Positions 22,301-32,730 of a DNA stretch of 64,000 bases are shown one piece after another. The position numbers and the translations under genes were made by a program. This stretch comes from Lagopus muta. Taxonomy: Eukaryota > Chordata > Aves > Galliformes > Phasianidae. The stretch covers positions 310,001 to 374,000 of the forward strand of contig NC_064468.1 in NCBI RefSeq assembly GCF_023343835.1. The letters are read 5' to 3'. Numbering within the stretch: the first letter of the stretch is position 1; the number at the start of each line of letters is the position of its first letter. The notes beneath the pieces were generated by a model. It was not told the DNA's origin. It did not search any database and saw only the letters and a list, made by a program, of their open reading frames with translations.

Positions 22301-23575
22301 ACCCTAGGGGTCCCCATGGCACCTTATGGATCCTAATGGGTCCCCATGGCACCCTACAAATCCTAATGAGTCCCTAAGGCACCCTGTGGGTCCCCATGGC
22401 ACCCGATGGATCCTAATGGGTCCCTAAGGCACTCTGTGTGTCCCCATGGAATCCTATGCATCTTAACGAGTCCCTAATACACCCTATGGGTCCCCATAGC
22501 ACCCTATGGATTCTAATGGGTCTCTAAGGCAACCTATATGTTTCCAAGGCACCGTATGGCTCCTAACGTGTCCCTAAGGCACCCTCTGTGTCCTCATGGC
22601 ACCCTATGGATCCTAATGGGTCCCTAATACACCCTATGAGTCCCCATAGCACCCTATGGATTCTAATGGGTCCCTAAGGCACCCTATATGTTTCCATGGC
22701 ACCCTATGGCTCCTAAAGTGTCCCTAAGGCACCCTATGAATCCCCAAGGCATCCTAAAATTCTAGTGGGTCCCTAAGGCACCCTAGGGGTCCCCATAACA
22801 CTCTATGGGTCCCCATGGCACCCTACGGATTCTAATGGGTCCCTAAGGCACCCTACAGGTCCCCATGGCACCCTATGAATCCTAATGGCTCCTAAGGCAC
22901 CCTAGGGGTCCCCATGGCACCCTATGGATCCTAATGGGTCCCTATAGCACCCTACAAATCCTAATGAGTTCCTAAGGCACCCTGTGGATCCCCCTTGCAC
23001 CTTATGGATCCTAACAGGTCCCTCAGGCAGTCTACGGGTCCTTGTGGCACCCTATGAATCCTAATGGGTCCCTAAAGCACACTTTGGGTACGCATGGCAC
23101 CCTACAATTCTAGTGCGTCCCTCAAGCACCCTAGGGATCCCCATGGCACCCCATGGATCCTAATGGGTCTCCCTGGCACATTATTCATCCTAATGGAACC
23201 CCATGGCATTCTATAGATCCTAATGGGTCTCTAAAGCTCCCTAAAGGTCCCCATGGCACCCTATGAATCCTAATGGTTCCCTCAGGCACCCTAGGAGTCT
23301 TCATGGCACCCTAAGGATCCTAATGGCTCCCTAAGGCACCCTATGGGTCCTCCTGGCACCCAATGGATCCTAATGGTTCCCCCTGGCACCCTACAAATCC
23401 TAATGAGTCCCTAAGGCACACTGTGGGTCCCCGTGGCACCCTATATATCCTCATGGGTTCCTAAGGCACCCTATGGATTCTAATGGATCCCCATAGCTCC
23501 CTTTGGATCCTAATGGCTCCCTAAGGCACCCTACCGGTCCCCATGTCACCCTGCGGATCCCAGTGGTCTCTAATG
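16400..23575. repeat. 10-bp/50-bp minisatellite, reverse orientation, about 7.2 kb
   Basis: Tandem 50-bp blocks of five 10-bp words: CCTAAGGCAC, CCTATGGGTC, CCCATGGCAC, CCTATGGATC, CTAATGGGTC. Block variants recur in order, for example CTCTGTGTGTCCCCGTGG, then CCCCATAGCACCC, then TATATGTTTCCATGG, giving a second-level period of a few hundred bp. A stretch near 20.2-20.9 kb is repeated about 1,639 bp further on with very few changes. It is the reverse complement of 3,828-5,848. The last kilobase is more degenerate. No gene is seen inside. Confidence 0.95.
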
Positions 23576-23659
23576 CCGAGCAGAGGGGGACGCTTACCTC
23601 CCTGCCCCATTTCCAACGCAGGCACCCAGCTCTCTCACCTGGCTGGGTCTGTAAAGCAC

Positions 23660-23722
23660 AGCATCGTAGAACGGTTTGGGTTGGAGGGGACCCCCGAGAT
23701 CATCCAGTTCCATTCCCACACA
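23660..23722 (-). mobile_element. CR1 3'-end fragment (reverse)
   Basis: A short piece with the conserved CR1 3' words ATCGTAGAACGGTTTGGGTT and GAGATCATCCAGTTCCA. It is a remnant of about 60 bp that probably continues, more diverged, to the right. Confidence 0.7.
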
Positions 23723-24339
23723 GGGGGCTCTCTGCTTTCCACGCTGGAGCAGCAGCCCGTTGTGCTGAGCTTTCTGAAGCCCCTTCCAGTCTCAGCAGGG
23801 AATAAAGCAGCCCGGACGGAATGGATGCACTGGGGCTCTCTGAGGACACGAGGAGCCTCGGGAGCACGGCAGATGGGTCAGATACGACGCCATCCTCAAG
23901 GCAGCAGCCGGCTTCCAGCAGGAACACACACAGCATCCGTGCCACCAGGTTCCTTTGGGAGTTTAACGGAGAAGAAGGCGTCCGGAACAACGCAGCAAGT
24001 CCTCGGCCAGAACTGAATACGAAAGGAAGCCTTGCAAACCTTCACCGCCCTCCTGAGTTCTGCACGCCATACCTGGTGCTGGCAGCCATCGTCCCAAGGA
24101 TCCCCTCTCAGAATTCCCACTCGGCTCCCACTTCCAGCCATCGATCAAACCCCAGAAGGCCACAAAAGGAGAAAGCAGCTGGCAGAAGGCACGGCCTGCG
24201 AGGACAGAAGGAACTGAGCTGCTCACCGCTTCCCTTCAGCGCTGAAACTTGGGCCCCCCGGAATTCTGCCTGAGGCCACAAGAGAAGGATTCCGCACAGA
24301 CAGCCTGGCACCGATGCACACACACAGCTGAAAGGAAAC
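23723..24339. other. Unassigned sequence between CR1 remnants
   Basis: Apparently unique. Minus-strand donor-like sites occur (at 24,068 and 24,227, CAG|GTATGG and GCG|GTGAGC), so an exon or two of a leftward transcript from the CpG island at 25 kb is possible. I cannot build a phase-consistent model. Confidence 0.35.
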
Positions 24340-24900
24340 CACCCAACATCACAGGACCGTTGCTCTGCATCCACAGCCTCTCTGGGCAGCTGTTCCAGCC
24401 CCTCTCCATCTCTCGGTGCAGAACTTCCCCCTGACGTCCAACCTCCATCTCCCCTCCCTCCACTCCAAACCATTTCCCCTCGTCCTGCTGCCATCTCCCC
24501 TTCCCCAGACTTCCCTCCCCTCCTGTCTGCAGGCTCCCTTGAGCTGCTGCAGGCTGCAGCGAGTTCACCCCGCAGCCTTCTTTCCTCCAGGCTGAACAAG
24601 CCCAGCTCCCTCAGCCTGCCTTTGCAGCCCCCCGACCAGCTGCAAAGCCCCGCACCGCTCACCTGCTTCCAAGCCCCTGCTGCGTGCAGGTCGCCAACCA
24701 GCAGCCCAGGCTGCCCAGAGCCACATCCAGCCTGGCCTCCACCGCCTGCAGGGCTGCGGCACCCACAGCCTCCTTGGGCAGCCTGTGCCAGTGCCTCACC
24801 GCCCTCGGGAGGAAAAACTTCCTCCTCCCTCCCATCTGACCTCAACCTCCCCTGGCTCAGTTTAAGCCGTTCCCCTTGTCCTGTCACCACCAGCCCTCCC
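24340..24900 (-). mobile_element. Two old CR1 LINE fragments (reverse)
   Basis: 24,340-24,650 and about 24,690-24,900 carry CR1 3'-half words in reverse complement (CTGAACAAGCCCAGCTCCCT; TGGGCAGCCTGTGCCAGTGC; ACTTCCTCCT). Both are diverged and lack their 3' tails; they look like separate insertions or a rearranged one. Confidence 0.75.
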
Positions 24901-24959
24901 TTCTCCCCCCTCCCTCCCCCCACCTCTCTGCACCCCTTCCCTCCCTCCCACCCCGCACC

Positions 24960-25430
24960 TCCCCCACCTTCCCCTCGCCGCATCTCCCTGCGGATCTCCC
25001 CCCCGCAGCCCCACTCCCGGCCGCCATCCCCGGAGCTCCGCCCTGCCCCGCTCGCTCCCGCGCCTCCGCACCCCATCCCTGACGGCTCTCCGTTCGCCCC
25101 CGGGGGCTTCGTGCGGCCGCGTTGCCGTGGCGACGGCGAGCCTCCCTCGTTGCGGCGCGGGAAGCCGCCCCCGCGGCGACGGCGCTTGCGCGGCGGCGTC
25201 TCCATAGCGACGGCGCCGTCCCCGTCGAGTGACGTCATCGCGTCGCGACGCCTGGAGGCGGCGACGCGGGAGAGGAGCGGGGCCCTGTGGCGCGGCCCCG
25301 GGACTCGGAGCGCCGGCTCGGGGCGGGTTGACTTGGCGTTCGTGCGAGGAGCGAAGCGTCGCGAAGGACGGCGAACCTGCAGCACTGAGCCGGTGAGGAG
25401 CCGGGGGAGAAAGAGAGCAGCGTCGGCAAG
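24960..25430. promoter_or_regulatory. CpG island A with CRE and X-box motifs
   Basis: Dense CpG with a full CRE palindrome TGACGTCA (25,230-25,237) and an X-box that fits the RFX consensus on the minus strand (GTCGCC-AC-GGCAAC, 25,134-25,121). A weaker X-box-like site lies at 25,198-25,211. It is an inverted homologue of the island at 28.8-29.1 kb. On the minus strand an ATG at 25,238 overlaps the CRE and opens a frame running to 24,108. On the plus side a donor-like CCG|GTGAGG follows at about 25,392. It looks like a bidirectional promoter; the products are unknown. Confidence 0.55.
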
Positions 25431-25476
25431 AGGGGAAAACAGGGAGCGCGGTTCTCTCTGCGCTCTGCTGCTTGCA

Positions 25477-26750
25477 GGGACCCCACAGGGACACACAGAG
25501 ACGCCACAGGCACCTCATAGAGACACACACAGGCACATAGGGACCCCATAGGGACACGCAGGGACCCCATAGGGACCCCACAGGGACCAAGAGGGACACA
25601 TAGGGACCCGATAGGGACACAGAGGGACACAGAGAGACCCCACAGAGACCCAAAAGGGTCACAGAGCGACTCCATAGGGACCCCATAGGGACACACAGGG
25701 GCACATATGGACCCCACTGGGACACAGAGAGACCCATTGGAGACTCCGTAGAGGCCCCATAGGGACACGCAGGGACCCATTAGGGACCCCAGAGGGACAC
25801 GTATGGACACACAGAGGCCACATAGAGACAGAGGGAGACCCCATAGGGACCCCATGGGGACATGTAGGGACCTCATTCGGACCACAGGGACTCAGAGAAA
25901 CCCATTGGAGATGCCATGGAGGCCCCATAGGAACACAGACGGCAGAGAGACCCCATAGGGACCCCACATGGACACATAGGGACCCCATTGGGTCACAGAG
26001 GGACCCCACAGGGACACTTAGGGACCCCACAGCAACCCCATAGGAACACATAGGAGCACATAGGGAACACAGAGAGACCACATAGAGACCCCATAGGGAC
26101 CATACAGGGACCAATGGGTTCACATAGAGACACAGAGGGACCGACAGGGACACAGAGGGACCCGATAGGGACCCCATAATGAGACAGACAGACCCTGGAG
26201 ACAGACTATGTAGGGACCACATAGGGACACATATGGACCCCATAGGGACATAGTCCCCATAGGGACACAGAGGGACATGTAGGTATCCCATAGGAACACA
26301 TAGGGACCCCACAGGGGCACACAGGGAAACACAGAGACCCAAAAGGCACACAGAGAGACCCCATAGGGACCCGGCAAGGACCAATAGTGACACAGAGACA
26401 CAGAGGGACTTGATAAGGACAGAGTGAGACCCCATAGAGACCCCACAGGGACAAATAGGGACACCATCAGGACACAGAGGGACCCCATAGGGACCCCATA
26501 AAGACCCCATAGGGACACACAGAGACCCCATAGGGGCACATAGGGACCCCATAGGGGCATATAGGGACCCCATAGGGACACCATAGGGACACATAGAGAC
26601 CCCACAGGGACACAGAGACATCCCACAGGGACCCCATAGGAACACACAGAGACACATAGGGTACACAGAGAGACCGCATAGAGACCCCATAGGGTCACAG
26701 AGGTATACCATAGGGAACCACAGGCACTCATAGGGAGCGCATAGTGACAC
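25477..26750. repeat. 11-bp minisatellite (GGGACCCCATA orientation)
   Basis: About 115 degenerate 11-bp units. The first 500 bases are nearly identical to 52-563. The minus strand is open for most of its length with an 11-residue peptide periodicity. It ends where a CR1 begins. Confidence 0.93.
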
Positions 26751-26764
26751 ATAATTGACATACA

Positions 26765-28148
26765 TCCATTGACAAGAGAGATCGTAAGGAGGATCCGGGG
26801 AACTACAGGCCTGTTAGCCTGACCTCGGTGCCAGGGAAGGTGATGGAGCAGATTGTCTTGAGGGAGATCATGCAGAACGTGCGGGATGAGCAGGGGATCA
26901 GGCCCAGCAGCATGGGTTCGTGAAGGGCAGGTTCTGTTTGGCCAACCTGATCTCCTTCTACGATCTAGTGACCCGTCTGCTGGATGAGGGAAAGGCTGTT
27001 GATGTGCTCTACCTAGACTCCAGCAAAGCCTTTGGCACTGTCTCCCACAGCATTCTCCTGCAGAAGCTGGCAGCCCGAGGCTTGGATGGGTGCACTCTTG
27101 GCTGGGTAAGGAGCTGGCTGGAGGGCCGGGCACAGAGAGTGGTGGTGAATGGAGTGAAATCCAGCTGGCGACCGGTCGTGAGCGGTGTTCCCCAGGGGTC
27201 GGTGCTGGGCCTGTCCTGCTCAAGATCTTGATTGATGGCCTGGAGGAGGGCATTGAGTGCACCCTCAGTAAATTCGCAGATGGTACCAAATGGGCTGGAA
27301 GTGTGGATCTGCCTGGGGGTGGCGAGGCCATGCAGAGGGATCTGGACAGGCTGGAGAGCTGGGCTGAAGCCAATGGGATGAGTTTCAACAAGGCCAAATG
27401 CCGGGTCCTGCACTTTGGCCACAACAACCCCAGGCGACGCTACAGGCTTGGGGCGGTGTGGCTGGAGGATGCCGTAAATGGCCCTGGGGGTATGGATGAA
27501 TGCTGGGCTGAACGGGAGCCCACAGTGTGCCCAGGCAGCCAGGAAGGCCAGCGGCATCCTGGCCTGCATCAGAAACAGTGCTGCCAGCAGGAGCAGAGAG
27601 GTGATTGTTCCCCTATATTCAGCACTGGTGAGGCCGCACCTCGAGTGCTGTGTCCAGTTTTGGGCCCCTCACTGCAAGAAAGACATGGAGGCCCTGGAAC
27701 GTGTTCAAAGGAGGGCAACAAAGCTGGTGAGGGGTCTGGAACACAGGGCTGCTGAGGAGAGGCTGAAGGAGCTGGGAATGTTCAGCCTGGAGAAGAGCAG
27801 CTCAGGGGAGACCTCACTGCTCTCTATAACTTCTGAAGGGAGGCTGTGGTGAGCTGGGGGTCGGCCTCTGCTCTCGTGTCATTAGTGATGGGAGCAGAGG
27901 GAATGGTTTCAAGCTGCGGCAGGGGAGATTCAGGCTGGACATGAGGACGTATTACTTTTCCGAAAGGGTGGTCAGGCACTGGAATGGATGCCCAGGGAGG
28001 TGGTGGAGTCACCGACCCTGGGGTGTTCAAGGAAAGGCTGGATGTTGTGTTGAGGGACATGGTTTGGTGGGAGCTGTTGGTAATGGGTGAACGTTTGGGC
28101 TGGATGATCTTTTAGGTCTTTTCCAACCCTGGTGATTCTGTGATTCTA
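26765..28148 (+). mobile_element. CR1 LINE, 5'-truncated, with inactive reverse transcriptase
   Basis: About 1.4 kb ending in the CR1 tail GTGATTCTGTGATTCTATGG. It encodes the C-terminal half of the CR1 polymerase in broken frames: the RT motif [10 protein letters not shown] at about 27,180-27,215 and the active-site region near 27,270-27,290, which reads FADG where the family has FADD, so a catalytic Asp is lost. Frameshifts near 27,215 and 27,480 and 5' truncation make it dead. The 3' end abuts the minisatellite directly. Confidence 0.93.
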
Positions 28149-28625
28149 TGGGGTCTCTCTGTGTCCCTACAGGATCCCCCTGGGGTCCCTCTGGGGTCTC
28201 TATGGGTTCTTTATTCATCTCTATGGGGCTCGATGTGTCCCTATGGGGTCCCTATGGGGTCCCCATGTCTCCCTATGGGGTCTTCCTGTGGGTCCCTATG
28301 TATCTGTATGGGGTCCCTATTCTATGGGGTCTCTCTGTGTCCCTATGGGTCCCTGTGGGGTCTTTATGGCATCTCCCTGTGTCCCTATGGGGTCTCTCTG
28401 TGTCCCTATGGGGTCTCTCTTTGTCCCTGTGTGTCCCTTTGGGGTCCATACGAGGTGTCTCTGTTTCCCTATGGTGTCTCTATTAATCCCTGGGAATCCC
28501 TAGGGGGTCCCTAGGGGGTCTCTATGTCTCACACTTTGTCCCTATGGGGTCCCTATGTGCCCCTATGGGGTCTCTATGGGGTCTCCCTGTGTGTCCCTGT
28601 GCGTCCCTATGGGGTCTTTCCTCCC
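28149..28625. repeat. 11-bp minisatellite, reverse orientation
   Basis: Units of CCTATGGGGTC and TCTCTGTGTCC, inverted relative to 25,477-26,750, continuing directly from the CR1 tail. Confidence 0.9.
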
Positions 28626-28759
28626 AGTGTGGGGGGGCTCCTCTCCCTCTTTAGGAGGGTCTCCCATCCCATTTGGGTCTCCTGCTGTACAGGAGCAGGC
28701 TGTGACAAGCAGCCAACGGCCATCAGTTTACAGGAGGCCATGCATTCCATCAGGGCTGG

Positions 28760-29345
28760 GACGGCCCAGCGCCGGTGCCCCCGCCGCCCGCCAACACTCA
28801 GCGTGGAGCCGAGGCGGCGCTCGGAGCCCCGGCGCCGCGCCGCTCCGCTCGTGCGCGGCCGCCTGCTCGGGTCGCGGCGTGATGACGTCACTGAGCGGGG
28901 CGGTGCGGCGCGGCGCCACGGCAACGGAGGCGCCACAATGAGGGACGCCCGCGGCCCGCACGCACGGCCTGAAGCCCGCAGGGGGGCGAAGAGCGGGGGC
29001 CAACGGAGAGCCGTCAGGGATGGGGTGCGGAGGTGCGGGAGCGAGCGGGGCAGGGCGGAGCTCCGGGGATGGCGGCCGGGGAGTGGGGCTGCGGGGGGCA
29101 GATCCGCAGGGAGATGTGGCGAAACGGCGGGAGGTGGGCAGGAGGGGAGATGTGGGCAAAGGACGGCGGGGATGTGGGCAGCAGTGAGAGCCAGGGTGAT
29201 AGGGAGGGAGGGAAATGGAAAAGGGGAACAACGGGCAAAGAAGGAAAGGAAAGGAAGAAGGAGAGAGGGGAGGAGAGAGAGGCAGAAGGGCAGAGATCCT
29301 CTCTGCTGCAGTTCCGTAAGTGAGCCCAGGATACGGGAAAGTTTA
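28760..29345. promoter_or_regulatory. CpG island B, inverted homologue of island A
   Basis: CpG-rich, with a CRE palindrome (28,883-28,890) overlapping an ATG at 28,882 and a one-mismatch X-box (GGCGCC-AC-GGCAAC, 28,912-28,925). From about 28,980 to 29,130 it reads as the reverse complement of 24,985-25,110. Downstream comes a purine-rich GAAGGAAAGGAAAGG stretch. A consensus donor (CAGTTCC|GTAAGT) at about 29,317 suggests the end of a first exon on the plus strand. The reading frame from the 28,882 ATG ends after 19 codons. Confidence 0.5.
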
Positions 29346-29350
29346 GGGAA

Positions 29351-30231
29351 AGTGGTCCCTATGGGGTCTCTGTGTGTCCCTATGGGGTCCCTATGGGTTC
29401 TGTCTTTGTCCCTTAATGGTCCCTCTGTGTCCCTGTCGGGTCCCAATTTGTTCCTGTGGAGTCTCAATGGGCTCTATATGCGGTCCCTAATGGGTCCCTC
29501 ATGGGTCTCTATGGGGTCTCTCTGTGTCTGCATGTGTTCCAATGGGGCTTCTATGGGGTCTCTTTGTGTTCCTATGGAACCTCTATGGGGTCTCCTTGCA
29601 TGTCTCTGCATGTCCCTGTGGGGTCCCTATGTGTCCCTATGGGGACTCTCTGTGTTCCTATGGTGTCTCTATGGGGTTTCTCTGTGTCCCTTTTGGGTCT
29701 CTATGTTTCCCTGTGGGGTCCCTATGTGTTCCTATGGGATACCCATGTGTCCCTCTGTGTCCCTATGGGGGCTCTCTATGTCCCTATGGGGTCCCTTTGT
29801 GTCCTTCCGAGTTCCTATTTCACCCTGTGGGGTCCCTATGGGGTCTCACTGTGTTCTATGAGGGGTCCCTATGGGGTCTTTATGTATCCCTATGGGGACT
29901 CTGTGTCCCTGTGGGTTCCCTCTGTGTCCCTATCGAGTCCTTATGTGTTCCTATTGGTCCCTGTGGGTTCCCTATGGGGTCTCTCTGTGTTCCTAATGGG
30001 GCCACTATGGAGTCTCCAATGTGTCCCTTTTGGGTCTCTATGCGGACTCTCTGTGTTCCCTATGTGTCCCTATGTGTTCCTGTGGGGTCTCTATGTGTCC
30101 CTGTGGGGTCCCTGTGGGGTCTCAATGTGTCCCTGTTTATCTCTGTGGGGTCTCTATGGGGTGTCACTCTGTTCGTCTGTGTCCCTGTCGGGTCCCTATT
30201 GGTCCTTGTGGGGTCCCTATGGGGTCCCTAC
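29351..30231. repeat. 11-bp minisatellite, reverse orientation
   Basis: About 80 degenerate CCTATGGGGTC units between CpG island B and a reverse CR1. Confidence 0.92.
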
Positions 30232-30740
30232 ATAGAATCATAGAATCACTAAGGTTGGAAAAGACCTAAAAGATCACCCAGTCCAACTGTTCACCCATTC
30301 CCAATAGCTCCTACCAAACCATGTCCCTCAACACAACATCCAGCCTTTCCTTGAACACCCCAGGGTCGGTGACTCCACCACCTCCCTGGGCATCCATTCC
30401 AGTGCCTGACCACCCTTTCGGAAAAGTAATACGTCCTCATGTCCAGCCTGAATCTCCCCTGCCGCAGCTTGAAACCATTCCCTCTGCTCCCATCACTAAT
30501 GACACGAGAGCAGAGGCCGACCCCCAGCTCACCACAGCCTCCCTTCAGAAGTTATAGAGAGCAGTGAGGTCTCCCCTGAGCCTCCTCTTCTCCAGGCTGA
30601 ACATTCCCAGCTCCTTCAGCCTCTCCTCAGCAGCCCTGTGTTCCAGACCCCTCACCAGCTTTGTTGCCCTCCTTTGAACACGTTCCAGGGCCTCCATGTC
30701 TTTCTTGCAGTGAGGGGCCCAAAACTGGACACAGTACTCG
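30232..30740 (-). mobile_element. CR1 LINE 3' fragment (reverse)
   Basis: About 510 bp starting at the inverted CR1 tail (ATAGAATCATAGAATCAC). Apart from its first 95 bases it is almost identical to the reverse complement of 27,640-28,050 in the other CR1; an identical 78-codon frame is readable in both. It contains no complete coding domain. Confidence 0.93.
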
Positions 30741-32730
30741 TGTCTCTGTGGAATCTCTATGGGGTCTCTCTCTGTCTGTATATGGTCTCTGTCTGTCCCT
30801 ATGGGTTCCCTATGGGGTCCCTCTCTGGGTCCCTATGGGGTCTCATTCGATCTCTCTGTGTCCTTTTCGGGTCTCTGTGTTTCCTTATGTGTCACTATGC
30901 GCTCCCTATGAATCCCGGTGATTCCCTAAGGGTTCCCTATGTGTCCCTATGTATTCCTATGGGGTCTCTATGGGGTCCCTTTTGGATCTCTGTTTCTTTA
31001 TGGGGTCTCTTTGGGGTCTCTCTGTGTCCCTTTTGGGTCTCTGTGTTTCCCTTTGTGTTCCTATGTGGTCCCTATGAGTTCCTGTGGTTCCCTGTGGGGT
31101 CTCTATGCATCTCTGTGGGGTCTCTGCATCTCTATGGGGCTCTGTGTGATCCCTGTCATGTCTGCATCTGTCCCCATGGGGTCCCTATGGGGTCCCCACG
31201 TGTCTCTATGGAATCTTTATGGGGTCTCTCTCTGTATATGGTCTCTGTCTGTCCCTATGGGGTCCATATGTGTTCCTATGGGGCCTCTATGGGGTCTCCC
31301 TGCGTGTCTCTGCATGTCCCTGTGGGGTCCCTATGTGTCCCTATGGGGACTCTCTGTGTTCCTATGGTATCTCTATGGGGTTTCTCTGTGTCCCGTTTGG
31401 GTCTCTGTGTTTCCCTGTGGGGTCCCGATGTGTTCCTATGGGATACCCATGTGTCCCTCTGTGCCCCAATGGGGGCTCTCTGTGTCCCTATGCGGTCCCT
31501 CTGTGTCCTTCCATGTCCCTATTTCTCCCTGTGGGGTCCCTATGGGGTCTCAATGTGTTCTATGAGGGGTCCCTATGGGGTCTTTATGTATCCCGATGGG
31601 GTTCCTATGTGTCCCTATGGAGGCCCTGTGTGTCTCTTTGGAATCTCTATGGGGTCTCTCTCTGTCCGGGAATGGTCTCTGTCTGTCCCTATGGGTTCTC
31701 TTTGGGGTCTCTCTATGTCCCTTTTGGGTCTCTGTGTTTTTTTATGTGTCACTATGCTCTCCCTATGAATCCCTGTGGTTCCCTGTGGGGTCTCTATGCA
31801 TCTCTATGGGGCTCTGTGTGTTCCCTATCACGTCTCCATCTGTCCCTGTGGGGCCCCTATGGGGTCTTTATGGGGTTTCTCTGTGTCCCTATGGGTCTCT
31901 ATGGGGTCTCTGTGTGTCCCTCTGTGTCCCTATTGGGTCCCTCTGTGTCCCAATGGTGTCCCTATTTGTCCCTGTGGGGTCCCTATAGGAAATCTGTGGG
32001 GTCCCGATGGGGTCTCTCTGGCTTTTGTGTTCCTATGGGGCCTCCATGGCAACTCCAATGGGTTTATCTGTGTCCCTATGGGGACTCTCTGTGTTCCTAT
32101 GGTGTCTCTATGGGGTTTCTCTGTGTCTGTTTTCGGTCTCTGTGTTTCCCTATGTGTTCCTGTGAGGTCCCTGTGTGTCCCTGTGAGGTCCCTCTGTGTC
32201 CCTCATTGGTCCTTTTGGGGTCTGTATTGGATCTCAATGGTTTCTGTATGGGATCTCAATGGGTTCTATATGGGATCTCAGAGTGTTCCATATGGGGACC
32301 CTCTTTGTCTCTATGTGTCCCTGTGCTGTCCCTGTGGGGTCTCTATGTGTCCCTATGGGGTCTCTATGTTTCCCTATGGGATTTCCATATGTTCCTGTTT
32401 ACCTCTAAGGGGTCACTGTAGGGTCTCTAATGGCTCTCACTCTGTCCCTATTGGGTGTCTACGTGTCCATATTGGTCCCGGTCGGGTCGCTAATAGGTCC
32501 CCAATGGGTCTCTATGGGGTCTCTATGTGTCCCTATGGGGTCCCTATGGGGTCCCCACGTGCCTCTATGGAATCTCTATCGGGTCTCTCTCTGTATATGG
32601 TCCCTGTCTCTATCTATGGGGTCCCTATGGGGCCACTTTGGGGTCTCTCTGTATCCCTCTTGGGTCTCTGTGTTGCATTATGTTTCACTATGCGGTCCCA
32701 GTGATTCCCTGTGGCTCCCAATGGCCTCCC
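30741..32730. repeat. 11-bp minisatellite, reverse orientation, 2 kb
   Basis: The longest 11-bp tract in the window, with about 180 degenerate units. Plus-strand frames stay open for up to 400 codons because the unit contains no stop. It passes straight into the 116-bp satellite. Confidence 0.93.

Noticed and set aside
25659..27427. Minus-strand open frames of 368 and 435 codons
   Set aside because: Products of the stop-free minisatellite strand running into antisense CR1 sequence; no domain outside the repeat.
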